From assembly GCF_001592825.1 (NCBI RefSeq), contig NZ_LTZG01000001.1, forward strand, positions 1,612,001 to 1,676,000: a DNA stretch of 64,000 bases, in the 5' to 3' direction. Each line of letters opens with the position of its first letter. Within the stretch, counting starts at the first letter, position 1. This document shows positions 18,780 to 27,155 of this stretch, one piece after another. The stretch comes from Planococcus maritimus (GTDB taxonomy: Bacteria; Bacillota; Bacilli; Bacillales_A; Planococcaceae). A program made the translations under genes and the position numbers. The notes beneath the pieces were generated by a model. It made no database searches. It was not told where the DNA came from and saw only the letters and a program-made list of their open reading frames with translations.

Positions 18780-19529
18780 ATGATGTTCGAAGACAAAGTG
18801 GTCATTGTAAATGGTGGAACGGATGGAATTGGCAAGGAAGTAGTTCGGTTTTTTTGCAAAGAAGGCGCTAGCGTTCACTTTACGGGAAGAGACCGTGACA
18901 AAGGAGCACAAGTCAAGAGTGACTGCGACGGAAACGCTCACTTTCACCAAGTCGATAACAAAAATCCGGAAGAAATCGAAAGCTTTTTTAACACACTGAA
19001 AACTGAAGGACAGACAATCGACATTCTCTTTAACAACGCCGGTGTTCTCTCTACCGGAATGGGGCCCTTGTCTCGCGTAAAGCTAGATGACTGGAATCAG
19101 TTGATTGCCGTCAATCAAACAGCGATTTTTCTCTACATGAAATATGCGTTGGCCGTGATGGGCAAGCAAAAACATGGCGTCGTGATCAATAATGCAGCGA
19201 TCCTTGGAAACGACAAAGTCAATCCGATGCTGCCAGCTTATAGCGGCACCAAAGCAGCTGTCGTCGCGATGACTCAAAGCTCGGCCCTTCGTTTTGCCAA
19301 TCAAGGCATCCGCGTCAACTGCATCTCCCCCGGCCCGACAGAAACCGACCTGGCCATCAAGGCATACGGCGGAAAAGAAAATTACGACAAGCAATCTCAG
19401 GGGCATCCTAGAGGAAGTTACGGGAAACCGAGCGAGATCGCAGAAGTCGTGCTGTTCTTGGCTTCAGACAAGGCATCTTATATAAACGGGGCGGAAATCG
19501 TTGTAGATGGTGGGTATTCGTTAAAATAA
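18780..19529 (+). CDS. Short-chain dehydrogenase/reductase (SDR)
   Basis: 249 aa from ATG 18780 with GGAGGAG upstream. The cofactor loop is NGGTDGIGKE (TGxxxGxG type), the structural motif NNAG, and the catalytic residues lie in AYSGTK (YxxxK). The C-terminal INGAEIVVDGGYS is typical of classical SDR enzymes. The residue two past the first Gly of the cofactor loop is unusual (NGG in place of TGA or TGG). Substrate unknown. A plus-strand single gene with its own terminator. Confidence 0.93.
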   Translation: MMFEDKVVIVNGGTDGIGKEVVRFFCKEGASVHFTGRDRDKGAQVKSDCDGNAHFHQVDNKNPEEIESFFNTLKTEGQTIDILFNNAGVLSTGMGPLSRVKLDDWNQLIAVNQTAIFLYMKYALAVMGKQKHGVVINNAAILGNDKVNPMLPAYSGTKAAVVAMTQSSALRFANQGIRVNCISPGPTETDLAIKAYGGKENYDKQSQGHPRGSYGKPSEIAEVVLFLASDKASYINGAEIVVDGGYSLK

Positions 19530-19631
19530 ATAGACTTGGGAAACAGAATAAAATTATTTTCCTGTCGGATGAAACAAATTTATTTTTTACAGTTTTTCAT
19601 AAGTAGCGCTTGATTAATTCAACAAAGCAAA

Positions 19632-19668
19632 AAGGTTCATTCTTCTCATTAAAAGAAGAATGAACCTT
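19632..19668 (+). terminator. Terminator hairpin downstream of the SDR gene
   Basis: A perfect 15-bp stem, AAGGTTCATTCTTCT at 19632-19646 against its complement at 19654-19668. It sits 100 bp past the SDR stop. Confidence 0.7.
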
Positions 19669-19763
19669 CAAAGTGTTGAAGAACTCTGATAGACAGATAT
19701 TAAATTGAAAGCTAACGATCTTTTCGACATTCAAAAATCAATGACCTATTTAAGTATTTGGAG

Positions 19764-19868
19764 AAGCGTTTGCTCGACTCCTGTGGGACTAGCGGGTTTG
19801 AGAGACCCCGCAGGAACGCAGTGACGAGGAGGCTCGATTCCCGCTCCACGGAAAGCGAGCAATAAGCT
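19764..19868. repeat. Long hairpin repeat of the CCTGTGGG...CCACGG family
   Basis: Nested arms AAGC/GCTT, GCTC/GAGC and CCTGTGGG/CCACGG surround a GC-rich middle. It has the same architecture as the 162-bp elements at 35.0 and 44.4 kb but a different sequence. It fills part of the gene-free stretch 19530-19968; nothing else is evident there apart from the terminator. Confidence 0.65.
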
Positions 19869-19968
19869 TCGGAAAATACAACTACTTTACTTTCTCGACA
19901 AGCTAAAGGAAAATACATCCGCCTCAGGATTCTATTATAAGAAGGAAAAGGCAGGTGTTTTCTAAAAT

Positions 19969-21477
19969 CTAATTGTAATACAGGTTCTCAGTTGGATAGA
20001 CCGGATCATTGGTGATGTCGATACCAAGCTTCTTAAAGGTCTGTTCGTTTTCTCTATTCAATATAACCGTAGAATGAGCCTGGGTGTCTTTTAAATGTGG
20101 CAATTGCTTATAAGCCAGCTCTGAAGTAGGATTGGTGACCGCACTGATTGCCAGTGCAATGAGCACTTCATTGGCGCTTAATGTCGGGACGCGGCTATTC
20201 AAGTCATCGGTTTTCAAGCGTTGAATCGTTTGTAAAATCACCGGCGACAACAAATCAATTTCATCGGAAATATTGGTCAATCTCTTCAATCCATTCAGAA
20301 TCGCGGCTGCCGAAGCATCCATCAAAGTGGTCGTTCGACCTGTGATCATCTCGCCATTCGGCAGTTCTAACGCAATGACGGCTTGTAAATTCGTGCTGTC
20401 ATTTTGCGCTTGGACTTCTTTCGCATAATTACGTGCCGGCCATACAGGTGCCCGATCCTCTTTCTTTAAACCGGTCTCTTCTAAAATCACTTGCATGTGG
20501 CGCACACTGTCTTCATCGGCAAGCCCTTTTTTATAATCGTTCTCTACGATGAAACTGCGCCGAATGATTTCCTGCTTGGCAGCTTCCTGGACAATCTGGT
20601 CGTCAGTAATGCCCGATTTCAGGCGATTGACCCCCATATCAGTCGGTGAGCTGTAGACAGACTCTTTGCCGGTAATCCGTTCAATAATCCGTTTGATGAC
20701 AGGAAAGGTCTCAATATCACGATTGTAATTGACCGCTACTTTCTCATACGCTTCATAATGATAATTATCAATCATGTTTACGTCTTTCAAATCGACGGTA
20801 GCCGCTTCATAAGCGATGTTTACTGGGTGCTTTAACGGCAAATTCCAAACTGGAAAAGTCTCAAACTTGGCATAGCCGACTTCATTTCCCAGTTTGTTCT
20901 CGTGATACATTTGGTTAAGGCAGGTGGCAAGCTTTCCGCTTCCTGGGCCAGGGCCCGTTACTACTACGATTGGTTTTGTCGTTTTAATATAAGGATTCGT
21001 CGCAAATCCTTCTTCCCCAAGGACCGCCTCCACGTTTGCCGGATAACCTTCGATTTCGCGGTGAATACAGACGTTCATTCCGCTTCTCTCAAGCTTTGTC
21101 ATAAATACTTTGACTGTTGGCTGCCCTTGGTAACGGGTGATCAAGACACTGTTGACAGAAATGCCGTATGCCCGGTATTCATCGATTAAGCGCAGGACAT
21201 CTTGGTCATAAGTGATGCCGTAATCTTCCCGAACTTTGTTTCGTTCGATGTCTCCAGCATAGACACAGATAATGATTTCCGCCTTTTCTTTCAGTGTATG
21301 CAATAGTTTGATTTTGGCATCTTCATCAAATCCAGGCAACACGCGCTTGGCATGTTTGTCGCCTATCAATTTCCCGCCAAATTCCAAGTAAAGTTTATCG
21401 TACTGCTGCACCCGTTCCAGGATGTAGGCTGATTGTTCTTGCAAATATTTCTCCGAGTCAAATCCAATTTTTTTCAT
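19969..21477 (-). CDS. DUF1846 (UPF0371) family protein
   Basis: 502 aa from ATG 21477 ([16 protein letters not shown]), with AAGGTGGG upstream. It matches the long, strongly conserved DUF1846 family found in Firmicutes: [22 protein letters not shown] at the N-terminus, GPGPGSGK (phosphate-loop-like) near residue 180, and [18 protein letters not shown] near the C-terminus. The biochemical role of the family is not established. It lies just outside the inserted cassette and has host-like codon use. Confidence 0.9.
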   Translation of the reverse strand: MKKIGFDSEKYLQEQSAYILERVQQYDKLYLEFGGKLIGDKHAKRVLPGFDEDAKIKLLHTLKEKAEIIICVYAGDIERNKVREDYGITYDQDVLRLIDEYRAYGISVNSVLITRYQGQPTVKVFMTKLERSGMNVCIHREIEGYPANVEAVLGEEGFATNPYIKTTKPIVVVTGPGPGSGKLATCLNQMYHENKLGNEVGYAKFETFPVWNLPLKHPVNIAYEAATVDLKDVNMIDNYHYEAYEKVAVNYNRDIETFPVIKRIIERITGKESVYSSPTDMGVNRLKSGITDDQIVQEAAKQEIIRRSFIVENDYKKGLADEDSVRHMQVILEETGLKKEDRAPVWPARNYAKEVQAQNDSTNLQAVIALELPNGEMITGRTTTLMDASAAAILNGLKRLTNISDEIDLLSPVILQTIQRLKTDDLNSRVPTLSANEVLIALAISAVTNPTSELAYKQLPHLKDTQAHSTVILNRENEQTFKKLGIDITNDPVYPTENLYYN

Positions 21478-21856
21478 TAAATTCAGTCCCACCTTCTATA
21501 CTTCAAGCTCTCTTAACCCGAATGATAAAACGCCTTAATAGATACTTCCAAATAAAAATCCATTCTTTATCATGATAAATTTTTGAAAAAAAGTAAATTG
21601 GTCCAATTGCATCATTGATAAGGCTATCCTCATAAGACATTAAGCTTTCCATGGATGTATCCAATTAAAATAATAAAACTCAGTCCAAAGTTTAGCATAT
21701 CCGAATGATCAAAATCTGTTTCCTTTAGCTAGTTTCAATAACTGAAGTAAATTGATTTATCGGCGTAAGGAAAGCATTGGAATTCGGTTTAACAATTGGA
21801 TTGTCTTTGGCATTTGGACAAATCATGCATAAGTTAGGGTTTATTTACTAGTATAA

Positions 21857-21885
21857 ACCTCATTTACTTATGGTACGGTTCTCCG
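21857..21885. repeat. Left att-like direct repeat of the cassette
   Basis: The first 16 bases, ACCTCATTTACTTATG, are identical to the rlmH copy. After that only every third base differs. Read on the minus strand it encodes G-E-P-Y-H-K-stop, the RlmH C-terminus, with synonymous codons. Confidence 0.85.
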
Positions 21886-22038
21886 TATTATATCTAAATG
21901 ACAATGACAATTAAAAATTTATTAAAGTATTCTAATTTTACTGAACTCTTTAATTCTGTAAATTTAAAGTTCTTTTTTTGTCAAACCGCTTACGATCTAT
22001 ACAACCATAACTGTCTACTTAAAAGTTTTTTACTTTTA

Positions 22039-23154
22039 CTATATAAAAAATTCACTTATTTTTGGATACTTTTTCTTGTTCTCTTTAACTCGTCTTACAA
22101 TATACTGTCTGAACTCTATAGCATCATGAATAGCTTCATCTACTTCTTCGAATGTAGGGATTCTCCCTCTATGTATCGCTCTATTTCTTAATTCATATGT
22201 GTTTTTATACCATTGTCCAGTTTCTGTATTATTTTGGGTGACGTCCCAATTTCCACCTAAGTAAGCTGACATTTTCTTTTTAATCATTGCCATAAATGAA
22301 GTGTTTTCTAATATTTCTTTTACTTTGTCATCTGTCATGCCATCATTCTTTAACAGTTCTTCGAATAATGTTCTCACTAAAACTTCAACACTTATTTGAG
22401 CGTGGTTTATAGCTTCCATATAGAATCCCTGTTTGAAATATCTCTTTGCACTTAGTACGTGCTGTTCACCCATTACAAAAGGATTCTTATTCCATAAAAC
22501 AACTGTCTGTAATCTTATAAAGTCATCAAACTCATTATTCGTAAGTGGATTCTTTTCAAAAGGAATATGTGTATGTAGCAGGAATAAACTAAGCTCATTT
22601 TCCCACGTTTCAAGATTTGTTGATCTAACCAATACTGTCGATTGCAACATTTCCTTAGTTAGATAATGACAGTCTTCGTCTTTACTTGAAACCATATAGC
22701 TCAATACTAGTTTATTCAACTCGCTCAGCAATATATCAAAATAAGTATTGTAGTAATCCTCTTTATTTTTTAAAATTTCCTTATAATTTAAATCAATAGC
22801 TACCATCATAAGCATCTTCGTTTTATGGATGTTGAAAACAGGCAAGTTTTTTCCAAGTGGATACTTATAAGATTCATTCGTTGTAACCATATCAAATCTA
22901 AAGCTCAAATATCCCTGTTCTATACCCATAGTTATTGTCTTACTAATGTACATTGGTATATGAAATGGCAGCACTACTTCGAATTCAATAAAAGTTTTTG
23001 GCTCACACAGTTCTAAATTATAGACAGGAAAAAAATCTTTCTCATATACCTCTTTTGTCAATATCATAGACGACATATCTTTCTTATTTAAACAACAATT
23101 CTTATATTTTTTACCACTGCCACAAGGGCAACGTTCATTTCTACCTGTTCCCAT
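22039..23154 (-). CDS. SEC-C motif protein with C-terminal RNxxxH (HEPN-like) motif
   Basis: 371 aa from ATG 23154, with AAGGGG upstream. The N-terminus has a SEC-C zinc motif, CPCGSGKKYKNCC (residues 9-21). The middle is not recognisable. The C-terminal helical part contains LRNRAIHRG, an R-N-x-x-x-H motif at about 323-328, as in HEPN ribonuclease domains, followed by FEEVDEAIHDAIEFRQYI. It starts one base after the stop of the previous gene, so the two are translationally coupled. AT-rich and foreign-looking. A toxin/nuclease role in defence is inference. Confidence 0.7.
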   Translation of the reverse strand: MGTGRNERCPCGSGKKYKNCCLNKKDMSSMILTKEVYEKDFFPVYNLELCEPKTFIEFEVVLPFHIPMYISKTITMGIEQGYLSFRFDMVTTNESYKYPLGKNLPVFNIHKTKMLMMVAIDLNYKEILKNKEDYYNTYFDILLSELNKLVLSYMVSSKDEDCHYLTKEMLQSTVLVRSTNLETWENELSLFLLHTHIPFEKNPLTNNEFDDFIRLQTVVLWNKNPFVMGEQHVLSAKRYFKQGFYMEAINHAQISVEVLVRTLFEELLKNDGMTDDKVKEILENTSFMAMIKKKMSAYLGGNWDVTQNNTETGQWYKNTYELRNRAIHRGRIPTFEEVDEAIHDAIEFRQYIVRRVKENKKKYPKISEFFI

Positions 23155-23155
23155 A

Positions 23156-25099
23156 TTAATCCCCTTCAACCTCCGCTGTGCAAAGATCGTCATTTATCTT
23201 TATCATAATCGTTATCAATATTCTAAGTGCATGCAAATAATTCGTATAATGCTCGTTTTCATTATTATAATCAGAAGATGTTCCATGTAAATACTTGTTC
23301 CTCAAGTCATACCCATTAATAAATTTGCTTTTATTTAGATAATAATCTATATAATCAACTTCTTGTCTTGTTAATAATGTATTTTCAGCAACTAAGAATC
23401 CGTCTCTCAATAGTTTATCAACTTCTTGCTTTAAACTATTAGTAAGCTTATTAGGTACAGTTACACCGTTATTGTAGATATAATAATATATTAAAGTTCG
23501 ATTCTTATTAATCAATACTATTTCATTATCGTCATTTATTAAGACGTATTTCTTTTTAATAAGCCAATCTAAAGATGTTTTTTGATAATCTTCTATGTCT
23601 TCTAAATACAACTTATCAGTACCTAACCTTTCGAAAAGCGTATTATATTGACTATCACCGTATTTAGGAAAATAAGTAATGTTACTCTGGTCAGAAAACA
23701 TAATATTATTTAAAATAATAGCCTCGGCATTGTCTTGTGCTATATATACATATCTTTCATTTGTCTTGCTTGGACATTCCGAAAACGGTAAGGGTTTGCT
23801 CTCCATTTGTATAAGTTCTTCATCAATATAACCATCCTCTAAATAAAATCTATATTTCTTAATTATGCTTTCAATAGTTGGAAATATAGACTTACACTTT
23901 TCAAAATTCGGATTATCTGTAGGAGGGAGCTTAATATTAAAGTTTTCAAGATTAAATTCTTCTTTTAAATAAATGTTGAAGAACCATTCAGTTATTATCT
24001 CTAAATTTTTCTCTTTACTTTTCAAGAATAAATAATAAACATGCATTTGTGCTAAGGACAAAGATTCTTTTAGTGAAAAAACTGGACCAGTTTTATATTC
24101 TTTTTCATGGTTAAAATCAAATCTTTCAAAAATGCTTGCGTATACTTCTTTATATGGAAATTCAGAGAGCATGTCATTATTTACGAACTCGAATATGTAA
24201 ATAAAGTTGTTCAATACTGTTGGATTATCAAGATTTGATTCTAACCAATTCTTATCAACTTCTGTGCCAACTTTATTTAATGTGAAATGTTGCTTTACAA
24301 TACCCTCTATATTTTCTTTGAACTCGACTTCTATATTGGTACCATGCCCTCTATCATCTTTAAAAATTTCACTTTCAAGTCTTTCGCTTACTCTTTTAGC
24401 TTTCAGTTTAACTTTAGCATTAAGAGCAAACTCATTCATATTCTGCACAATACTAAGAAGCCTGGTGTAATTTAAATTAGGGTTATCAAGATCTAGATAG
24501 TAATTGATAATTTTCTCTTTATCTTCAATAGTTAGTGAATTTGGTAAATAGAGGGTTGTTCGTTCGCTTCTATTCTTTAATAAATATTTATTTAAAAGCA
24601 AACTCGTACTTCCTTCTGGATGACTAAGCATATATTCTTTTAATTCCACATCAAATTTCCTTACTAGCCCATATTGCTCAAATATTTGTGATGCAAATTC
24701 ATCAAGACTATCAAGAAATACTTTAAATCTGATTTCTGTGATAGCACTCAATTTTCTTTTTTCTATTATCTCCCAAAAGTAATATTTGTATTTGAATTCA
24801 ATATCTCCATATTCGGCTAATATGTCTGAATGTTGATTAATGTATTTACCTAACGAAGAGTTAGCTATTCTATTTTTTTCTTTGAGCCATCTCTCTTTAT
24901 CTTTACCAAGATAAAGTAGGAACGTATTATCCTCTACATACTTGTTTATAGAATATAATTCCAAAGCTTCGTTGATACTCTTTATTGTATGACCTAGTGA
25001 TAAATTCTCATAAACTTCTCTAGCTTTATTTAGCATATATCCTTTTGCTAAATCTGCCTCTTCGTAATAGACTACACCCTTGTACCTTTCTTTAGTCAT
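23156..25099 (-). CDS. Large helical protein with C-terminal RNxxxH (HEPN-like) motif
   Basis: 647 aa; the ATG has AGGAGG at ideal spacing. I do not recognise the first 580 residues: they appear alpha-helical and charged, with no ATPase or protease motif. The C-terminus has GYDLRNKYLHG, an R-N-x-x-x-H at about 600-605, in a helical hairpin that continues HALRILITIMIKI, like HEPN or DUF4209-type domains. Coupled to the SEC-C protein, which carries the same motif. Strongly AT-rich. Possibly the sensor/effector of a defence module; that is inference. Confidence 0.65.
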   Translation of the reverse strand: MTKERYKGVVYYEEADLAKGYMLNKAREVYENLSLGHTIKSINEALELYSINKYVEDNTFLLYLGKDKERWLKEKNRIANSSLGKYINQHSDILAEYGDIEFKYKYYFWEIIEKRKLSAITEIRFKVFLDSLDEFASQIFEQYGLVRKFDVELKEYMLSHPEGSTSLLLNKYLLKNRSERTTLYLPNSLTIEDKEKIINYYLDLDNPNLNYTRLLSIVQNMNEFALNAKVKLKAKRVSERLESEIFKDDRGHGTNIEVEFKENIEGIVKQHFTLNKVGTEVDKNWLESNLDNPTVLNNFIYIFEFVNNDMLSEFPYKEVYASIFERFDFNHEKEYKTGPVFSLKESLSLAQMHVYYLFLKSKEKNLEIITEWFFNIYLKEEFNLENFNIKLPPTDNPNFEKCKSIFPTIESIIKKYRFYLEDGYIDEELIQMESKPLPFSECPSKTNERYVYIAQDNAEAIILNNIMFSDQSNITYFPKYGDSQYNTLFERLGTDKLYLEDIEDYQKTSLDWLIKKKYVLINDDNEIVLINKNRTLIYYYIYNNGVTVPNKLTNSLKQEVDKLLRDGFLVAENTLLTRQEVDYIDYYLNKSKFINGYDLRNKYLHGTSSDYNNENEHYTNYLHALRILITIMIKINDDLCTAEVEGD

Positions 25100-25263
25100 G
25101 TTTTTCCTCCTTTCTTTAATACTCTTTTTAAAACACTCACGCTGCTCTCTCTTTTAGTTCTCAAAATTGAATAGAAAACGATTCTTTTTACAATTTAATT
25201 TGCCTCTGTTAGAAATTTTTCCTTTGTCAAAACCTCATCTATTTATGATATCTTTCTGCAAAC

Positions 25264-25917
25264 TCATTCAATTTGCGGTTTTATTTTTTCAAAATTGATT
25301 ACTACGATATCTTTTTTTTGTTTTTTAGGGTATCTACGATAAGCATATAGTTTTTGTAAATCTAAATTTCTTCGACCTACTTTACATTTTAAAAAGTCAC
25401 TAACTAAGTCTGGTAGTCTAGTCATATCCTTAGAATTTAACTCTTTAAGATCATAATTGTGTTTTATTATCTCAGCACCTGTAGTAATGTATATCCCCGC
25501 TTTGTCGACTAAACCTACATAACCCCTAGATACTGGAAATAAGGAACTCATATTTTCGATTTGTTCTTCTAAATTTTGCGTTACGCTATTTTCCATTTTA
25601 TTTTGTATTATTAACGATTTGACAAATTTTCGACTATCATCCTTTATAGTAATTCCCATATCAAAACCATGTTTTTTTTCTAAAGACTTTGGGCCTTTAT
25701 TTGATAATTCAATGACATCACACCTCCAAAGTCCTTTATATTTTGACTTTTGAATAATCCTGTTAGATTCGTCTTGAATCCTAGTGGCTAGTCTTGAAGT
25801 TATTGGATCTTCTTGATTGATATTCTTTAAATCATAATCAGTTAGTGTTTCTTCTTCAGCAAATTTAATACCTTCTGAAATTTCTTGTATTAGTTGACGT
25901 GGAAATATCATTATCAC
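25264..25917 (-). CDS. Putative PD-(D/E)XK-like nuclease
   Basis: 217 aa from GTG 25917, with GAGGAG 6 nt upstream; an in-frame ATG at 25911 is an alternative. The order Glu50 in a helix, then GFDMGI (Asp86), then LIIQNK (Gln105, Lys107) resembles the E...D...(E/Q)xK core of PD-(D/E)XK restriction-type nucleases. No other domain is visible. It is first in the cassette, 164 bp upstream of the 647-aa gene with no clear terminator between, so one operon is plausible. The fold assignment is from motif spacing only. Confidence 0.55.
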   Translation of the reverse strand: MIMIFPRQLIQEISEGIKFAEEETLTDYDLKNINQEDPITSRLATRIQDESNRIIQKSKYKGLWRCDVIELSNKGPKSLEKKHGFDMGITIKDDSRKFVKSLIIQNKMENSVTQNLEEQIENMSSLFPVSRGYVGLVDKAGIYITTGAEIIKHNYDLKELNSKDMTRLPDLVSDFLKCKVGRRNLDLQKLYAYRRYPKKQKKDIVVINFEKIKPQIE

Positions 25918-26098
25918 ATTCTTCTCCTCACCTTTAGTTACTACATTAGAAATAGTATTGAAGGACGTAGGGCCTTCAAGTAACTACATCTTTTTTCGAA
26001 ATACTTATTCATTCATTGGGATAATGAACTCATATATCTTAGTCTCTTCTCACTAAATTGGTTGAAGTAAGATTCAAGCAAAGAGTATATTCTAAGTT

Positions 26099-26127
26099 AC
26101 CTCATTTACTTATGATAAGGCTCACCC
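26099..26127. repeat. Right att-like direct repeat overlapping the rlmH 3' end
   Basis: Contains the last codons of rlmH (GEPYHK-stop on the minus strand) plus ATGAGGT beyond the stop. It is the partner of the 21857 copy and matches the place and reading frame of the SCC attB core in staphylococcal orfX. Confidence 0.85.
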
Positions 26128-26585
26128 TTCATTATCCGGAAACCTCGATAAATCTGCTCCAACAAGATCAACTTCATCAATTGATGCGGAAACGTCATCT
26201 CGGAAAACGACAGTTTCTCATCCGCACGCTTCAACACTTCATCATGCAAGCCGAGCGACCCACCAATGACGAAGACGACTTTGCTGCGGCCGTAAGTCAT
26301 GAGCGATTCCATGTCTTTGGCGAGCTGCTCGGAAGTCTTCATTTTGCCGTCGATCGCCAAGGCGATGACGTAGGCGTCTTGTGGGATTTTGGCGAGTATG
26401 CGCTCGCCTTCTTTCTTTTTGACGATTTCCATATCCGCTTCGCTCAATTGCTCCGGCGCTTTTTCATCCGCGACTTCTACCTCTGCGATTTTTGCATAAG
26501 CCCCTAAACGTTTTGCATATTCTGCAATGCCCGCTTTTAAGTATTTCTCTTTCAGTTTTCCGACCGTCACAATTGAAATGTTCAC
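26106..26585 (-). CDS. rlmH: 23S rRNA (pseudouridine-1915-N3)-methyltransferase RlmH
   Basis: 159-aa SPOUT methyltransferase that modifies helix 69 of 23S rRNA in whole ribosomes. N-terminus [17 protein letters not shown]; the SAM-binding knot is [16 protein letters not shown]; the C-terminal [15 protein letters not shown] is the conserved family ending. The C-terminal codons double as the integration site of the cassette to its left, which leaves the protein intact. Same gene as staphylococcal orfX. Confidence 0.97.
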   Translation of the reverse strand: MNISIVTVGKLKEKYLKAGIAEYAKRLGAYAKIAEVEVADEKAPEQLSEADMEIVKKKEGERILAKIPQDAYVIALAIDGKMKTSEQLAKDMESLMTYGRSKVVFVIGGSLGLHDEVLKRADEKLSFSEMTFPHQLMKLILLEQIYRGFRIMKGEPYHK

Positions 26586-26633
26586 AACTTATCCCCCTTT
26601 ACATGAAATTTACAAACAAGTTGCCCACAGAGT

Positions 26634-27001
26634 TTATGCACATATCCACAGGCATTTCTACATCTTGTAGAATTTTATTTACTCGCCACAAGATACAATG
26701 CCTGCTCTTCGCAGTAATTACACTTTGTGGATAACTTTTTGCTATCTGATAATTCAGTCAGTATAGGATAGCTTTCTGTTTTGGCGACGAATTCGTCAAG
26801 CCCTTGTCCCACATGCGTTTGGCAGCAAAATAGCTCCATTTTTACGCCTCCTTTCGATTTCCGAATATTCAACACAGTTATGCACATTTCGTTCCCTTTT
26901 ATCCACAATCCATTTTAACAGATATAAAACACTACGGATAGCGAAGCTTTTGTTGCCTGTGGATTGTTAATAATCGAAATTTAACAAAAAAGTTATCCAC
27001 A
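26634..27001. promoter_or_regulatory. DnaA-box cluster next to rlmH
   Basis: Boxes matching TTATNCACA on either strand: 26634 (TTATGCACA), 26726 (minus), 26878, 26899 and 26993, the last two being TTATCCACA. One-mismatch boxes lie nearby (26642). The cluster spans the small CxxH gene and the gene-free stretch 26840-27103. Bacillus subtilis has a DnaA-box cluster at the same chromosomal place (next to yydA/rlmH), as I recall it. Likely a DnaA-titration or initiation-control site. Confidence 0.7.
26675..26839 (-). CDS. Small CxxH/CxxC protein
   Basis: 54 aa from ATG 26839 with GGAGGCG upstream: MELFCCQTHVGQGLDEF... The CQTH near the start and CNYCEEQALYLV near the end are the paired CxxH/CxxC metal-ligand motifs of the small Bacillales family found beside rlmH. 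The longer frame's 23-residue lead has no matching pattern. Probably zinc-binding; function unknown. Confidence 0.85.
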   Translation of the reverse strand: MELFCCQTHVGQGLDEFVAKTESYPILTELSDSKKLSTKCNYCEEQALYLVASK

Positions 27002-27103
27002 TGGTCTTTTTCCGAACAATTAGGCTTTGCCAGTCCAAAATCTGAGCTGCAAAGTGCATAATATTCAGCTCGTTTTTGCTTCTTCCTCTCAATTTCAATC
27101 ACG

Positions 27104-27149
27104 TAAAAAAACAGTTCCGATCGGTGCATAAAACACCTTCTGGAACTGC
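27104..27149 (-). terminator. Terminator of htrA
   Basis: On the minus strand AGTTCC...GGTG pairs with CACC...GGAACT, followed by seven T residues just past the htrA stop. Confidence 0.85.
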
Positions 27150-27155
27150 TGGATC

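Larger units (their letters stand above)
21857..26127. mobile_element. SCC-like cassette inserted at the 3' end of rlmH
   Basis: A visibly AT-rich block lies between two 29-bp direct repeats, at 21857-21885 and 26099-26127, the second being the 3' end of rlmH. The position, repeat content and orientation match staphylococcal cassette chromosome elements, which integrate at the rlmH (orfX) end. No ccr-type serine recombinase gene is present, so this would be a non-autonomous or decayed cassette. It carries three minus-strand genes. The gap 21886-22038 and the outer stretch 21478-21856 hold no gene that I can support. Confidence 0.8.

Noticed and set aside
21898-22191. 97-aa plus-strand frame just inside the cassette
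   Set aside because: Low-complexity, hydrophobic and Phe/Leu/Tyr-rich from AT bias, overlaps the end of the SEC-C gene and has no Shine-Dalgarno sequence.
21857-26127. A ccr-type or tyrosine recombinase gene within the cassette
   Set aside because: None of the three reading frames shows recombinase motifs, so mobility in cis is not supported.
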